From the NCBI GenBank assembly GCA_023375785.1, contig SZWC01019062.1, positions 2,884 to 54,321 on the forward strand: a stretch of DNA of 51,438 bases. The letters run 5' to 3'. Made by a program: the position numbers and the translations under genes. The notes beneath the pieces were generated by a model. That model did not search any database. It was given only the letters and a program-made list of their open reading frames with translations, and was not told the origin of the DNA. Of this stretch, positions 1-10,005 are shown one piece after another (the first letter of the stretch is position 1; each line of letters starts with the position of its first letter). Source of the stretch: Penium margaritaceum. Lineage: Eukaryota > Streptophyta > Zygnematophyceae > Desmidiales > Peniaceae.

Positions 1-1403
1 GGGGGGGGGGGGGATTTAAAAATGTCACCTCCTCCCACACCCACAAAGATCTTGAGCCACTGCTTGGAGGTAGGGAAATTATGGATTTCAAAGATAAACA
101 TTGTACATAAGCAATACCTAAACATGCACTGTACAATGCTTGAAATGCATCGGTGCAAAAATTTTCTGTGCGGAGCACATCTCAAAATCTTGTGCCATTT
201 TTCTCTCTCTCGATCTCTTTCTTGTGCTCTCCCATGGTCCTTGCTCGCCCTCACTGGCAAGGAGAGGTAAGTGAGGACGAGGGTGAAAGGTCACTGGCCT
301 CGCCCTCAAGACTCTTGTGGCCTCTCGGCCGCTGATCAAGCTACCAGACTGATCAGCTGCTGGTTGCTGGCCGGCAGCTGGCTGGCCGGTCACCTGACCA
401 GCCGTCAGCCATCTAGCTGGCCAGCTGCTATCTGGCTGGTGGCCAGCGAGTGGCTGGCCTTTAGCCAGCCCTTTTTGTGGAAAGAGGTGGAAACCGGCCA
501 GCCCCTCACTTTCTTTAGGGGGGGAAGGACAAATTGGCCCTCTTGCTACAAAACTAATCAAGTGTCCCATTCATCCAAAACCCCTTTCCCCGGTAACTTC
601 TACTTTTTCACCGTAGATGTCCCACTTGGTGTAGCAGCCTATCCCTTATCAGCAGTATCTTTGGGACATGTATCAGAAATTTTGTAACTGTTACATCCTC
701 GAGGATTCTCTAAGCTCTGTGAGTGAACATTTCCATCCTTACATTCATGGTCCACCACACGGCAACTTCCAGATTTTTGTGCCATTTGGCGCTGGGTATC
801 TTGGCCAGCTACCCCCACTTACATTGTTCAGCATCACAAGAGTCTTAGAGCTTCAATCACTTCCTGAATGGTTTAAGGACGTGTCACACACTATGTCAAC
901 TTTTTGGTAGTGTTTATTTGACTTCTTGGTGGTCCTATAATTTTTTGCAGACATGCCTCAATGTTCTGTGAAGCCCGCAAATAACTGGCAGCATTTCTTG
1001 AAGGATCCACCCATACGTGGCTCCGCAGGCATTACTAAAATTGAGGGCCCAAGACCTGAACTGTGCCTTATCCTTGTTCTCAAACTTGTATACTGTACAC
1101 GTTTTGCTCGGCTTACCAATTGCCATCAAAATGCATAAAAACCAGCAAGGCAGCTGATGAATTCTCTCCTACACAATAACCTCACACAAGTATTCCATGC
1201 ATCTTCACAAACAGGAAGCTACTAGACCTTTCAATGATGATTTTCAAGGAGCAAATACAACCGGTGACAACCAGTGGCAACCTGGAAAACACTTGAAGGA
1301 TGCATGGGCAAGAACACGTGATGCACATAAATATCTGAGAATTCCAGAAAGTGACAACAGTAGACACATCAGGATACTCAGTTAATGAAACTGGATGAAG
1401 GAA
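1..1403. other. No supportable gene; possible left flank or 3' LTR of Gypsy-1
   Basis: The stretch begins with a run of 13 G. It contains only short overlapping ORFs without recognisable motifs. It lies downstream of the minus-strand chromodomain stop at 1404-1406, so it should hold the Gypsy-1 3' untranslated region and LTR. I could not find a clear polypurine tract or TG/CA boundary to prove this, and the partner LTR is not in the window. Confidence 0.4.
310..480. repeat. Low-complexity GCTGGC/CAGCTGG-rich block
   Basis: Short units such as CTGGCCGG, CAGCTGGC and GGCTGGTGGCC recur irregularly over about 170 bases and create many local inverted repeats. Reading frames through it (for example 118-570 on the minus strand) are repetitive and match no family I know. 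I treat it as a simple or cryptic repeat, not a gene. Confidence 0.6.
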
Positions 1404-2726
1404 TTAAATGACCAATCCAACAGCGGACTCTTTGGGCTTAGCGAGTCCGTCATCACGGCCGTTGTACATCAGGTGACACATGTAGTAGCTGTTGATCAGA
1501 TGATCAATGTCTTGTAGGTTTTTGTAGGAGCCCCAACTGTTGTGCAAAGTGTCATAACAATACCAATTGAAAAGACACTTAGTATTTTTACCATGGCATC
1601 CATTTTTTAGGATATCCTCAATCATGTACTCTGTGTCCACATCCACTTGAAATAGAGGTGGGAGAGCAACATCTCTGCTGAGGAATTTCACGTCAGGGTC
1701 CTGATACTGCTTCAGCTCGCTAATGTAGAAGACTGGATGGATCCCTATGTTATCTTTAAGAATAATGCAAGCAACAACCGGGGTTTGCATTTTCTTGATC
1801 TCAAACGGGCCCAACCATTGAGGTGTGATTTTTGCAAAGTCTTTTTCATGTAGCTTGATGCCCGTTGAGCTCAGTAGGACGGGATCGCCAATGGTGAACA
1901 TTTAGTTTTTGTGATGTTGGTTTGTCGCTCGCTTCATCGCTGCTCGTGTCTTTGCAAGGGTCTCGCATGTTTCCTCCTAGACACTCGAGAAATCTCAATG
2001 ATGGATTTCAACTCTGGGAACATTGCTTTGGCTTTGTACATCCACTGGTGTGGCGGGAATGTTTCCACGAGCAACTTAAAATGGGAGTTTGCCCGTTGCA
2101 GTGGAGGTCACCAAGTTGTATGCGAGTTTGGCGATCAGCAGTTTTTTCATCCAATTGGTTCCATGGGGTTCACATAAAGTGTGGAGAAGTCGTTTAAGCA
2201 TTTGATTGGTCTTCTTGGTTTGCCCGTCAGTTTGAGGATGAAACGCCGTTGGTAGATGGATCCAACTGTTGTAATGTGTCATCAATTTATGCCATGAAGA
2301 GGTAGTGAAGCAGCCTTCTCTGTCACTGATTATGGTAGGTGGAACGCTGTGTAACCCCACGATCTGATTTAGAAAGAGCCGTGTTGTTCCTTCTACGGTG
2401 AACTTGGTCATTATTGAGACAAAGTGTGGCATTTGGAAACACCTTTCCACCACCACGAGGATGGCGTCATACGGCTCCGGAGTAACAGGCAGTCTTGCCA
2501 CGAAGTCCAGATTCATGTCAACCTACCACTTTGTTAAAGTAGGGTGTGGTTGGAGCAGTCCTGGTGGCCTCGTGTGACGAGATTTTTGCCATTGACAGGT
2601 GGTCTACAGTTTACAGAATGCTGCCACGTTGGTCTGAATTTGGTCCCACCAGTAGTATTTGTCAAGTTTTCTTTTTGTCTTGTCCTCAAAGAAGTGTCCA
2701 ATTGGGCAGGTGTCAGGCATTATTTC
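1404..2726 (-). pseudogene. Gypsy-1 integrase with C-terminal chromodomain (broken)
   Basis: Read on the minus strand. The zinc-binding N-terminus lies at about 2726-2520, where a GHF..DKT..KL..YYWW pattern is visible with stops. The catalytic core is at 2516-2076 and starts MNLDFVARLP. The core keeps the first Asp and the Asp of SDREGCF. In the HPQTDGQT motif the catalytic Glu has become Lys (codon 2214-2216). After a frameshift, the GPF/Y module (WLGPFEI) and a chromodomain-like segment (YMIEDIL...NSW) occupy 1901-1404. This order is typical of plant and fungal chromoviruses, whose chromodomain guides insertion to marked chromatin. The enzyme should be inactive. Upstream, the gene is cut by Copia-F at 2727. 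Confidence 0.85.
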
Positions 2727-3753
2727 TGTTGAAAAATGCATCGCCGTCAGATCTCCTTGATCCAACGGCTTACTGGGCTTGGCACAACAACAACAAAAAG
2801 GAAAGAAAGAGGGCCGAGAGAGAGAGAGACTTGTTCTCTCTCTCGACCCTCCTGTCTATCCTGTCTGGTGGGGTATGGTATGGCTGTGGGCAGGCCTCTT
2901 TAGGGGTCCCACTGGTCCATCCATCCGCAGCCCTATCCATCCTACTTGTCCTATCAGAGCTCTGGAGAGCTGACAGGAACCTGTTGACAAGCACCATATA
3001 TTGTGGAAGGATTTGGGTAAAGGCGGTATGTGGTTTGGCAGATTTAGCGAGAGTGTGAGCGTGAGCTCCTCTCGATAGTAAAGGCCTGCTGACGTGGCCA
3101 AGGACTGGAGGACGGGGGCAGGTGACGTCTTTCTAAAAGATGGATCCGATGATCCAGAATCACTGCGACGGAAGCGGACTGATAGGAGCCGCTGACGAAT
3201 CAAGAAGTGTGAACATCGGCCCCCTCTCGAAGACGACGCCCAAGAAAGATCGATGGTCATGGGAAGTGACCGCAGATCCAAACGATCTTGTCCGTAGATT
3301 ACACTGAGGGTGCTGGGCATCCGCCAGCCTTGGTCTGCCAATGACTCGAGGTCATTGAGCGGCATCTGGGTGACCCTGTGACTGAGAACTCGAAGACACA
3401 GGATACCGGACCACGCAACACTTGTATTTTTCTGCTGATAGCTAGCATAGTCAGTTTAAATAGCTGTAGGTTTGTATTTCTTATTACTTTGTCTGTACAA
3501 GATCATTCTCAACAAGCTTATTACCTTTGGAAATCTTGTGAGACGAGTCGTGTAACTGTGCCTTCAGCTTATACCCTTGAATCGCACAGTCAATGACATT
3601 ATTAAGGCAAGAGTGCCTGTGTGTGTGTGTGTGTAAGTGGTGATACTCACCAGTGAGATCGCCACCAACAATCCAAGCAAAGCATCAAACAGTTTACCAA
3701 TCTGAGGATTACTTCTAAAGATTCCTAAAGATCCTATTATGTAAAATTCAACA
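2727..3753 (+). repeat. Copia-F 5' LTR (1027 bp)
   Basis: The LTR starts TGTTGAA and ends TTCAACA, a perfect 7-base terminal inverted repeat of the TG...CA type. It is followed two bases later by a primer site. It holds GA-rich sequence near 2806-2840 and a (TG)n run near 3617-3634. No second copy is in the window, so age cannot be judged from LTR divergence. Confidence 0.85.
3617..3634. repeat. (TG)n microsatellite inside the Copia-F LTR
   Basis: About nine TG dinucleotides in a row, inside the Copia-F LTR. Confidence 0.9.
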
Positions 3754-3755
3754 TT

Positions 3756-3767
3756 TGGTATCAGAGC
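3756..3767 (+). other. Copia-F primer binding site, 3' end of tRNA-iMet
   Basis: TGGTATCAGAGC starts two bases after the LTR. This is the standard plant copia primer site, complementary to the 3' end of initiator tRNA-Met. Confidence 0.93.
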
Positions 3768-3794
3768 AGGTGGTATTTTCATATCTACTCAACC

Positions 3795-4136
3795 ATGGCG
3801 GTAACCATCAACAATGGGGATCACTTCAAAGTGGCGCCGTTTGACGGCGGCGACTATCATACCTTCACATCCAACATTGAGATGATTTTTCTGAACAAGG
3901 GCCTCTGGGGAGTTGTCTGCCATCCTCCCACTGACACATTACCCGCAGGAGCAGCCAAAGAACAAATCAACTGGAAGCGGCGCTGTGATCAAGTCTTCTC
4001 AATTTTGGCGCTGAATCTAACAGAACGACTTAATTTTATCATAAGAGAAGACAACCCAACTAACTGTCCAAGGAAGGCTTAGAAGGCCCTGAAGAATCGT
4101 TGTGAGAGAACAATCGATGTTGAACTTGGGAGCCTC
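3795..4136 (+). pseudogene. Copia-F gag N-terminus (in-frame stop)
   Basis: An ATG at 3795 opens a frame beginning MAVTINNGDHFKVAPFDG, like the N-terminus of copia gag (substrate-type FDGxDYxxF motif). A TAG at 4080-4082 interrupts it where related gags usually have Trp (A-W-K-A-L), so TGG to TAG is likely. The same frame then runs on into the open segment from 4137. The start was chosen because it is the first ATG after the primer site in the gag frame. Confidence 0.8.
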
Positions 4137-5456
4137 TTGACAGAGTTTCACACTCAACAGATGGAAGAAGGAACACGTCTGGAGGATCACGTGTCTCATC
4201 TGAAGCATCTGGCCAGTCGCATTTCATCAATGGGAGAAGCGATCTCTGAAAGAGTGTTAGTGCTAACTCTTTTTTGTGGACTACCTGTCAGATTCAAGGA
4301 CACCTTCAACCGACATCAGACCTTTCAGAAGCAGGGGAAGAGATTTGACGCCCAACTGGCTGAACTTCAGACAACTCTGCAGCAAGACATTGGTGCACAA
4401 GGCAGAGCAGCCGCTGGGGCAGCTGGTGCTTCCGTGGGCACTGCACCTGCAGCAGAAGCACCACCTGGAATTCAGCCATATTCACTAACTCCGGAGAAAG
4501 CTGTTGAAGAGCTAATGATGGTTGAAGAACAGTATCTCAAGGACAATGGAGGCAAAACTGGCCCCGTAGCTAAATATCAAGGTCAGAGGACCAAGAAGGT
4601 TGGGTCCTATGGTAACGGAAGTCAGGGCTCCCTTACGCACTTCAACAGCAGAGTCCAGTCAACTCCTCACTCACCACGGGGGTTTGTTCTACCAAACGAC
4701 CGAGTGTGTTGGACATGCAAGCAAAAGGGGCACATTGCCGTGGACTGCCCTAAACGGCGCCCAAACATTGCTCGTCACTATGGTTCTCGACGGCCACATC
4801 AAGCTATGCTCACAACATACATGTCCACCGTGGTTGCTTTTCTTATAGGCTCTTCAAAAGGACAGGAATTATCTGATGAAGAAGACAACTTCCGGTTAAA
4901 CCTCCTGTCTGAAGGACCAGTCCTGTCTGATAAGGATATGTCAGTCACCCAGCCAGAGCATTCAACCCATGACTCAGCACCAGAAGATGCAGCACATCAT
5001 ACTCTGGCAGAAGAAGATTTTGTAACTGAACAAATGGCCATGTGCTCCATGGACAGTGCACTCCTCCTGGCTGCCGGCATCCTGGCATGGATTATGGACT
5101 CTGGCTGCACAAAGCACATGACTTGCAAGAAAGATTGGTTCATCAACTTCAAACGTTTCCTGAAACCACAAGAAGTCCGCTTTGGTGATGGCAGAACTAT
5201 CCCCGCCTACGGGCAAGGGACGGTCGAGGTTGGCATGAAGTGTAATGGGAAACCAGCAATCAGGACTTTTGAAGACATACTGTATGTTCCAGATCTTGCA
5301 GCAAATCTTCTCTCCGTCACCAAGCTCAACGACAAAGGCTTCAAAGTGGTATTTGACACTGACAAACATTGCAAGGTGTACAACCAAACGTCTCAACTGG
5401 CAGCTGTTGCCACTCGAATGGGAAACCTGACCATCCTTGACACCACTGAACCCTGA
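4137..5456 (+). CDS. Copia-F gag-protease open segment
   Basis: This is the same frame as the gag start at 3795, with no stop for 439 codons. It shows the gag core (LEDHVSHLKHLASRISSMGE), a zinc knuckle CWTCKQKGHIAVDC at about 4710-4751 (C-x2-C-x4-H-x4-C, nucleic-acid binding), and the aspartic protease motif MDSGCTKHMT with its catalytic Asp at 5097-5099. Gag should form the particle and protease should cleave the polyprotein. The stop TGA at 5454 is probably a mutation, because the same frame continues as integrase. The element is truncated further on, so this is a relic although the segment itself is open. Confidence 0.85.
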   Translation: MTEFHTQQMEEGTRLEDHVSHLKHLASRISSMGEAISERVLVLTLFCGLPVRFKDTFNRHQTFQKQGKRFDAQLAELQTTLQQDIGAQGRAAAGAAGASVGTAPAAEAPPGIQPYSLTPEKAVEELMMVEEQYLKDNGGKTGPVAKYQGQRTKKVGSYGNGSQGSLTHFNSRVQSTPHSPRGFVLPNDRVCWTCKQKGHIAVDCPKRRPNIARHYGSRRPHQAMLTTYMSTVVAFLIGSSKGQELSDEEDNFRLNLLSEGPVLSDKDMSVTQPEHSTHDSAPEDAAHHTLAEEDFVTEQMAMCSMDSALLLAAGILAWIMDSGCTKHMTCKKDWFINFKRFLKPQEVRFGDGRTIPAYGQGTVEVGMKCNGKPAIRTFEDILYVPDLAANLLSVTKLNDKGFKVVFDTDKHCKVYNQTSQLAAVATRMGNLTILDTTEP

Positions 5457-5747
5457 AGACACCCAGAGACGCAAGAGATGGCTTTCATGGTCTCCACATC
5501 CAACCCCACATCAACAAAGACAACCTCTCCGTCAACAATGGCAGATCTCTGGCACAAGCGTTTGGCATACGTCAGCTATTCAACACTAACCAAAATGGCT
5601 GCAGATTCAATCGTTCATGACGTTCCCACCAGCCTGGTGAAAGATAGTGAAGAACCCATGCGTGGAGGCTGTCTCACAGGCAAGCAACATCGGAGCTCTT
5701 TCAAGCTCTTCCGTCTCATGGAACCAGGAAAACAATATCGTCCTTTG
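5457..5747 (+). pseudogene. Copia-F integrase N-terminal zinc domain, truncated
   Basis: This continues the gag-protease frame after the TGA. LWHKRLAYVS matches the usual WHxRLGHxS start of copia integrase, but the second zinc-binding His is Tyr. GGCLTGKQHRSSF matches C-x2-C-x2-GK, but the first Cys is Arg. Coding similarity ends at about 5747, where Gypsy-1 sequence of the opposite strand begins. The catalytic core is absent. Confidence 0.8.
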
Positions 5748-5750
5748 TAG

Positions 5751-6115
5751 TTCTTCAGTTGGTGGTGAAAGGACTTGGCAAGTGAATTGCCATTACCAGT
5801 AAGGTTAACAAAAAAATAATTATATTGTATGCACCAAACTCCTTGTATTTCTTCGCAAACAGCCTCATGACTGGTCCTTTCCAATGAGAAACATGCGAAT
5901 CTCAGCCATCAAGTCTGGTCGCTGATTGAGAGCATCTGCTTGATTGTTTTTCCAGGTCAGTTATCGACATTGTAGTCAAAGCTAGAGTGGAGAAACTCCA
6001 TCCATTGAGTCTGTTAATGGCTCATGTTTGGCTGAGTCTTCATGTGTTTGAGTTCATGGTGGTCGGTACGGATAACGTAGCGTCAGCACTCTAGATAACA
6101 ATGCCACATCATAAA
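5751..6115 (-). pseudogene. Gypsy-1 RNase H C-terminal half
   Basis: Minus-strand reading gives VIRTDHHELKHMKTQPN, then MEFLHSSFDYNVDN and PGK, the conserved gypsy RNase H/tether pattern (TDHxxLKxLxTQPN ... WxEFLxxFDY ... PGK). Several stops interrupt it. Its missing first half is at 24155-24224, on the other side of Gypsy-2, and the frame is preserved across the pair when Gypsy-2 and one CGCGT copy are ignored. Confidence 0.85.
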
Positions 6116-6120
6116 CGCGT

Positions 6121-7344
6121 TGATGCCCCCAATTTTGCCGCACTACAGGATTATTCCGCGCTTTTCTTGCACCGCGCTTACCCTGTTCCGCGCTACCACT
6201 GTTCCGCGCTATCCGCAAATTCCGAACTTCTCATGCAGATAGCTTGCACTGAGATCCCTCCGCAAGTGCTCCCTTGAGGCACTATTCCTGATCACCAGAA
6301 AACTCTACTACCCACAGGTCTGACTTATGAGTGAGGACCTCACCGGTGAGTGACACTCCGCTGTCCACTTCTTGTCTCACGTCAGCCCACCACCTCATGG
6401 CTTCCAGCTCCTCTCTGCGGAACCCCATTCCGCGGCCATGGGCAAGCAAGGGCACCGCCGGCAGTTCACTTCACTCCGAGCTTGGTCCTTCACACACTCA
6501 GTCTTGCTGACCGCGGGCAGGACACTCAAGGGCAGTGGAAGGCGGGGGAGCAGAAGGCTGAGGGCACGAATGAGAGCGGGAAAATTATCCTTAAGAATTG
6601 GGAGCAGAGTACATGAATGGCAAAAACCCGATCCAAGAGTGATCGAGATTGCGAGAATGTCAGGCCACCTATGGCTACCGCTATCTAGGCCTTATCTATT
6701 CAGGACTCCGCACGTCGCGTCTACACGGCGCGGGTCTTGTCCCTCACACATCATTCTCTATCTTCCTCCTTGGACTCCACGAGGTGCGCCTACACACCGC
6801 GGGTCTTGTCCTCAGTCACACAGAGGAAACATCTTCTTCTTCTACTGTGTCTTCTTCTTCTACATCCACGGCTCGTACATGCGGACCTCGTGTTCTTCCT
6901 TGAATCTTCGTTCTTTTGCAGTGTGCCCTCCAGGTGTTTCTTCTTGATTGACGCAGCGTCCCTTAGTGCTCATTGGTTGCTGCTCCCTGATTGCTGCGTC
7001 AGTCCGCTGTTCAGCTTGATGGTTTTCGTGATTATGCTTCCTCCTACGGTCTGCCCTTGTTCCTTCCCCACCGCGGATTTCCTTGCTGCTTCTTCCTGCC
7101 CTTTCAAAGCTTCCGCATCAAGCGCTTAAGATAGCCGTAGGGGTGTTGCCGCAGATGACAATGTCAACCTGTAGCAGCTTCCCGCCAGGTGGCCCATCTC
7201 CACCGCCATTGGATTCCGCGCTACCCCATGCTCGACCACGCTTGCCGCGGGAGCCAGCGTGCATTGCGCGGTCCCCAGTCTGCCTGTCTCCCTCTCTTCG
7301 CAGATTGGCCTCTCCGCGGATCGGCGGCAGAAGACTGCCTGAAA
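6121..7344 (-). repeat. Gypsy-2 3' LTR
   Basis: The + strand starts TGATGCCCCCAATTTTGCCG and ends GACTGCCTGAAA. It aligns end to end with 22927-24149; by eye the two differ at roughly one base in ten, mostly transitions. It contains a twice-repeated CTGTTCCGCGCTA motif near its left end. The reading frames on the + strand here (6350-7130) are LTR sequence, not genes. Confidence 0.9.
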
Positions 7345-7393
7345 CTGATGCCCCCAACCCCCCCTTTTTCGCAAGACTCTGTCCCAGAGTCTT
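7345..7393 (-). other. Gypsy-2 polypurine tract and 3'-UTR hairpin
   Basis: On the minus strand a purine run (GAAAAAGGGGGGG, then GGGGG) sits just before the 3' LTR and should prime plus-strand DNA synthesis. Between it and the stop codon at 7394 there is a perfect 9-bp inverted repeat, AAGACTCTG/CAGAGTCTT, with a 3-base loop (7373-7393). Confidence 0.75.
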
Positions 7394-8506
7394 TTAGCGC
7401 GGTAGGCGGATGAACTTTTTGCGAGGTCCGGGGCGGTTCTGGTTTTGGCATGGCCAACAGTATATCTCTACATCTCCTCCCTCCCACTCATACTTCTCCG
7501 CGCATCTGCTGTGGACGAAGAGTCTGCACCCTTCACACCGCGCCCCGATTGTAGGTGCTTCCTCACCCATGAGCTGTTTACACGAGGAGCAGTGTGGCGC
7601 TCGTTCGTATCTCCTGCAGCCCGAACACTGGTAGATCGCCCTTCCTTCCTCACTCTGCCCTACCTCCGCGGCACACGCCTCATGGGAAACTGCCCGCAGT
7701 GCTCGCATCGGTGTATTGTCCCGGTCAATTGGCCCATGCAGCCATCTCCACTGCAGAGACAGCTTAGGTTGGGGAAATTCCATTTGCCCTTCCGCGGCTT
7801 GGACTGGCAGCGACGGCAGGTCAAGATTCCCTCTTTCCCTTGTCCTCCACACTGTAGGTGACACATCTTCCTGCACATTCTGCATGCTTTGCCAAACCCC
7901 TCCAGGTCTTCCTCACATCCTCCGCAGAGCGGTGCCATGGTGACCTCATCAAATACGAGTGTGCCATCTTCTTCCATGAGTGCTTCACCCACATACCCGT
8001 GGCAGTGTCTTGCCCAGGGTGAGCTGCCTGTGACCAAACAGGCCTGGTGGGCGATCCTGCCGCAGTTGGTGCAGCGGTCGCCCTCTCACACGGCTTTGAT
8101 GCAGATGGGGTACTTCGCGGTGGGCGGCACTTCTTCTGACGGACCCTGCTCTTCTTCATCCTCCGAGTCAACCTCCGTTCCTTCTTCATTCACCCGGGGC
8201 GGTTTCCGGACTCTGCGCTGCATCTCCACGTCTCCGCTGCATTTCCTGCATACCTTGGGTCCGCTCCGTCCTCCCTTCTCATCCGCGGCTGTTCCAGGCA
8301 TCTTTCACATATTTTGCGGAGGCAGAACTTACATTCTGTCACCTTCACGCCCCAGCTGTGCCCACATCGGGCACATGTCTTATTCTCCCTTTCTTTCCGG
8401 GCCCGGTCCACGTCCGCCAGCCGACCCTCCTCCTGCCACCGTTTCATAGCGGCCCCAGAGACCGTGCGCGGGCCTTGCCGCGCTCCTGCCTGCTCCTCTT
8501 CTTCCC

Positions 8507-8537
<31 letters not shown>

Positions 8538-9238
8538 TGGATCCCATCGTCCACGCGCCTACCCTCCTCCTGAGCCTGGGCCTGCTCCTTTGTCCTCCTT
8601 ATCCTTCTTCTCCGCTTCCTGCTCCTTAGCCTGGTTTAAGCACCTCACACAGGTATGGTTCAGTCCGATGCAGCTTTTCGCGTTCCCCTGATATGCCGGA
8701 TTGCCACAAATGCGGCACACAACCATCAGGAGTGGTTCCGCAGGGAGATTTTCCCCGCACCATATACAAGGGCCCCTGTATGTGGCCAGCTCGCGGGGGC
8801 TCATGGGTGCGCTCCTCCACGGAGTGGTGGCGGGTGTTGTTGGGGTCTCCTCTCCAGTGGCCGTCTGTTGCTGCTTTTGCTGCTCTTGTTGCTCCAATTG
8901 CAAACCCCCTCGTCCTTCCACCTGCCGTTGCTGTTCTGTCTACACCTCACATGTGGACTCCGCCTGCACGTTTAAACCCTCCTCTGGCTTAGCTGCCCGA
9001 GGCTCCTGGCTCCACTCCTGCTCCTGCTTCGACACCTGTGTCTCGCACATCTCCAACACCTCCTCCGCTTTCCAGCCTCTCGACCCCTTGTGCTCTGCGA
9101 GCAGAGGAAGAGCTCCGCCTGTTCCAGGGATATGCGTCCGCCAGGCTGGGGGTAGGAGCACGAACTCGGTGGCGGGGTAGCTGCGGTTGCTGAACCCATC
9201 TGGCCCCTCCAGCCAGACATGTCCCGCATCCACACTGT
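7394..9238 (-). pseudogene. Gypsy-2 C-terminal Cys-rich region with PHD-type zinc fingers
   Basis: Minus-strand reading uses three frames in turn (frameshifts near 8300 and 7670) with stops at about 8940, 8559 and 8075. It has about seventeen C-x2-C pairs. Two segments fit the Cys4-His-Cys3 PHD spacing: CGGC...CRMC-x4-H-x2-C...CRRC (about 7935-7820) and CSSC...CEGC-x4-H-x2-C...CWPC (about 7590-7450). CTNC-x4-H-x2-C near 8050 is a half copy. CARC...CKFC-x4-CERC near 8370 looks FYVE-like. A Gln-rich and a Glu/Asp-rich stretch lie between them. PHD and FYVE fingers bind histone tails or lipids in other proteins; here the role is unknown. Chromatin targeting is an inference. Confidence 0.7.
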
Positions 9239-10005
9239 ATTAATGTGTGCGGTGCATGAACGTTTGCCACCTGCATGGGGAGGGCCGCGATCTGGCCGAT
9301 GGGTGCATCGATGGCGCCAGTGGAGATGGAGAAGCGGAGTCGGGTGGGTTCCAGAAGATGGAGGATGTTCAGGGTGTTGACCATGTACAGCGCGATTGTG
9401 GTATGCGTGGCACCAGTATCCACGATGGCCACGAACTTGCGGCTGCACACCCATACATAACACCATGCCACGTGGATCTCGGCATGCGCAGGTGGTCCGG
9501 GAATCATGGGAGCGGGAGCCCAAGTGCGCGGTGCTTGAGCTGCGGCTGTCCGGACGCGAGAGTGAGTTGTGAGGATTTTGTGGGCAACCAAGCGCACCCT
9601 CGGGTCGCGGTCAAGGGTACAAAAGAGGCTGATTCTGACGGAAGAGAGGGAGGGGTCGAGGGAGGAGAAGAGGTCCCAGAGACGGTGTGCGGATGCAGGG
9701 GAGTAGAGTAGAAAGTCAACCAAGGGAAGAGGGTGGCGGTTGTCAAGGAGAGGGGAGGCAGAGGGAGCAGACGGTGTAGATGGGGGGTGGACAACAGGCG
9801 GAGCAGCAGGGGAAACACGATGGGGTCGCGGAAGCGTAGAGCATGGGGGGAGGTGCGCGGCAATCTCCTCCAAGGTCCAACCGCGGATCATAGGGTTACA
9901 GCGATGGGCAAGCTGGAGGCCATTGGTGGGAAGGGCAGGAAGGGTTTCCGTGGAGTCCGAGTTCTCGGAGGAGTCCAGTTCAGACAGTGGTTGATGCGCG
10001 ATATT
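9239..10005 (-). pseudogene. Gypsy-2 second aspartic protease domain (PR2)
   Basis: Open in the same frame as gag-pol from 10005 to about 9240, after one TAG at 10006-10008. It contains WVCSRKFVAIVDTGATHTTI; the catalytic Asp codon is at 9418-9420 and the DTGA motif is intact. PR1 has the related WICGRKFLAIINTGATH, and the sequence upstream of both is also alike (x-DFL..P..A.RL...F). That makes PR2 a diverged duplicate of PR1. It is preceded by a Pro/Ser-rich linker. At about 9240 the frame shifts into the Cys-rich region. Retroelement pol normally has integrase at this position. Confidence 0.75.

Larger units (their letters stand above)
2727..5747 (+). mobile_element. Copia-F: 5' part of a Ty1/copia element, 3' truncated
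   Basis: It has a complete 5' LTR, a primer site, gag, protease and the start of integrase, then stops abruptly at about 5747 against minus-strand Gypsy-1 sequence. RT, RNase H and the 3' LTR are missing. The five bases before the LTR (ATTTC) do not recur at the right edge, so the right end was lost by deletion rather than being an insertion end. It sits inside the linker/integrase part of Gypsy-1. Confidence 0.8.

Noticed and set aside
118-570. 150-codon minus-strand ORF at the left end
   Set aside because: It is largely a translation of the GCTGGC-rich repeat and has no recognisable domain.
7889-8691. Pro/Ser-rich plus-strand ORFs opposite the Cys-rich region
   Set aside because: They are the reverse reading of Cys/Glu/Gln-rich minus-strand coding sequence and have no domain of their own.
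7394-8921. Captured host PHD-protein gene unrelated to the element
   Set aside because: It is in the same orientation as pol, directly follows PR2, and ends just before the PPT, so it is more likely part of the element. Capture in the past remains possible.
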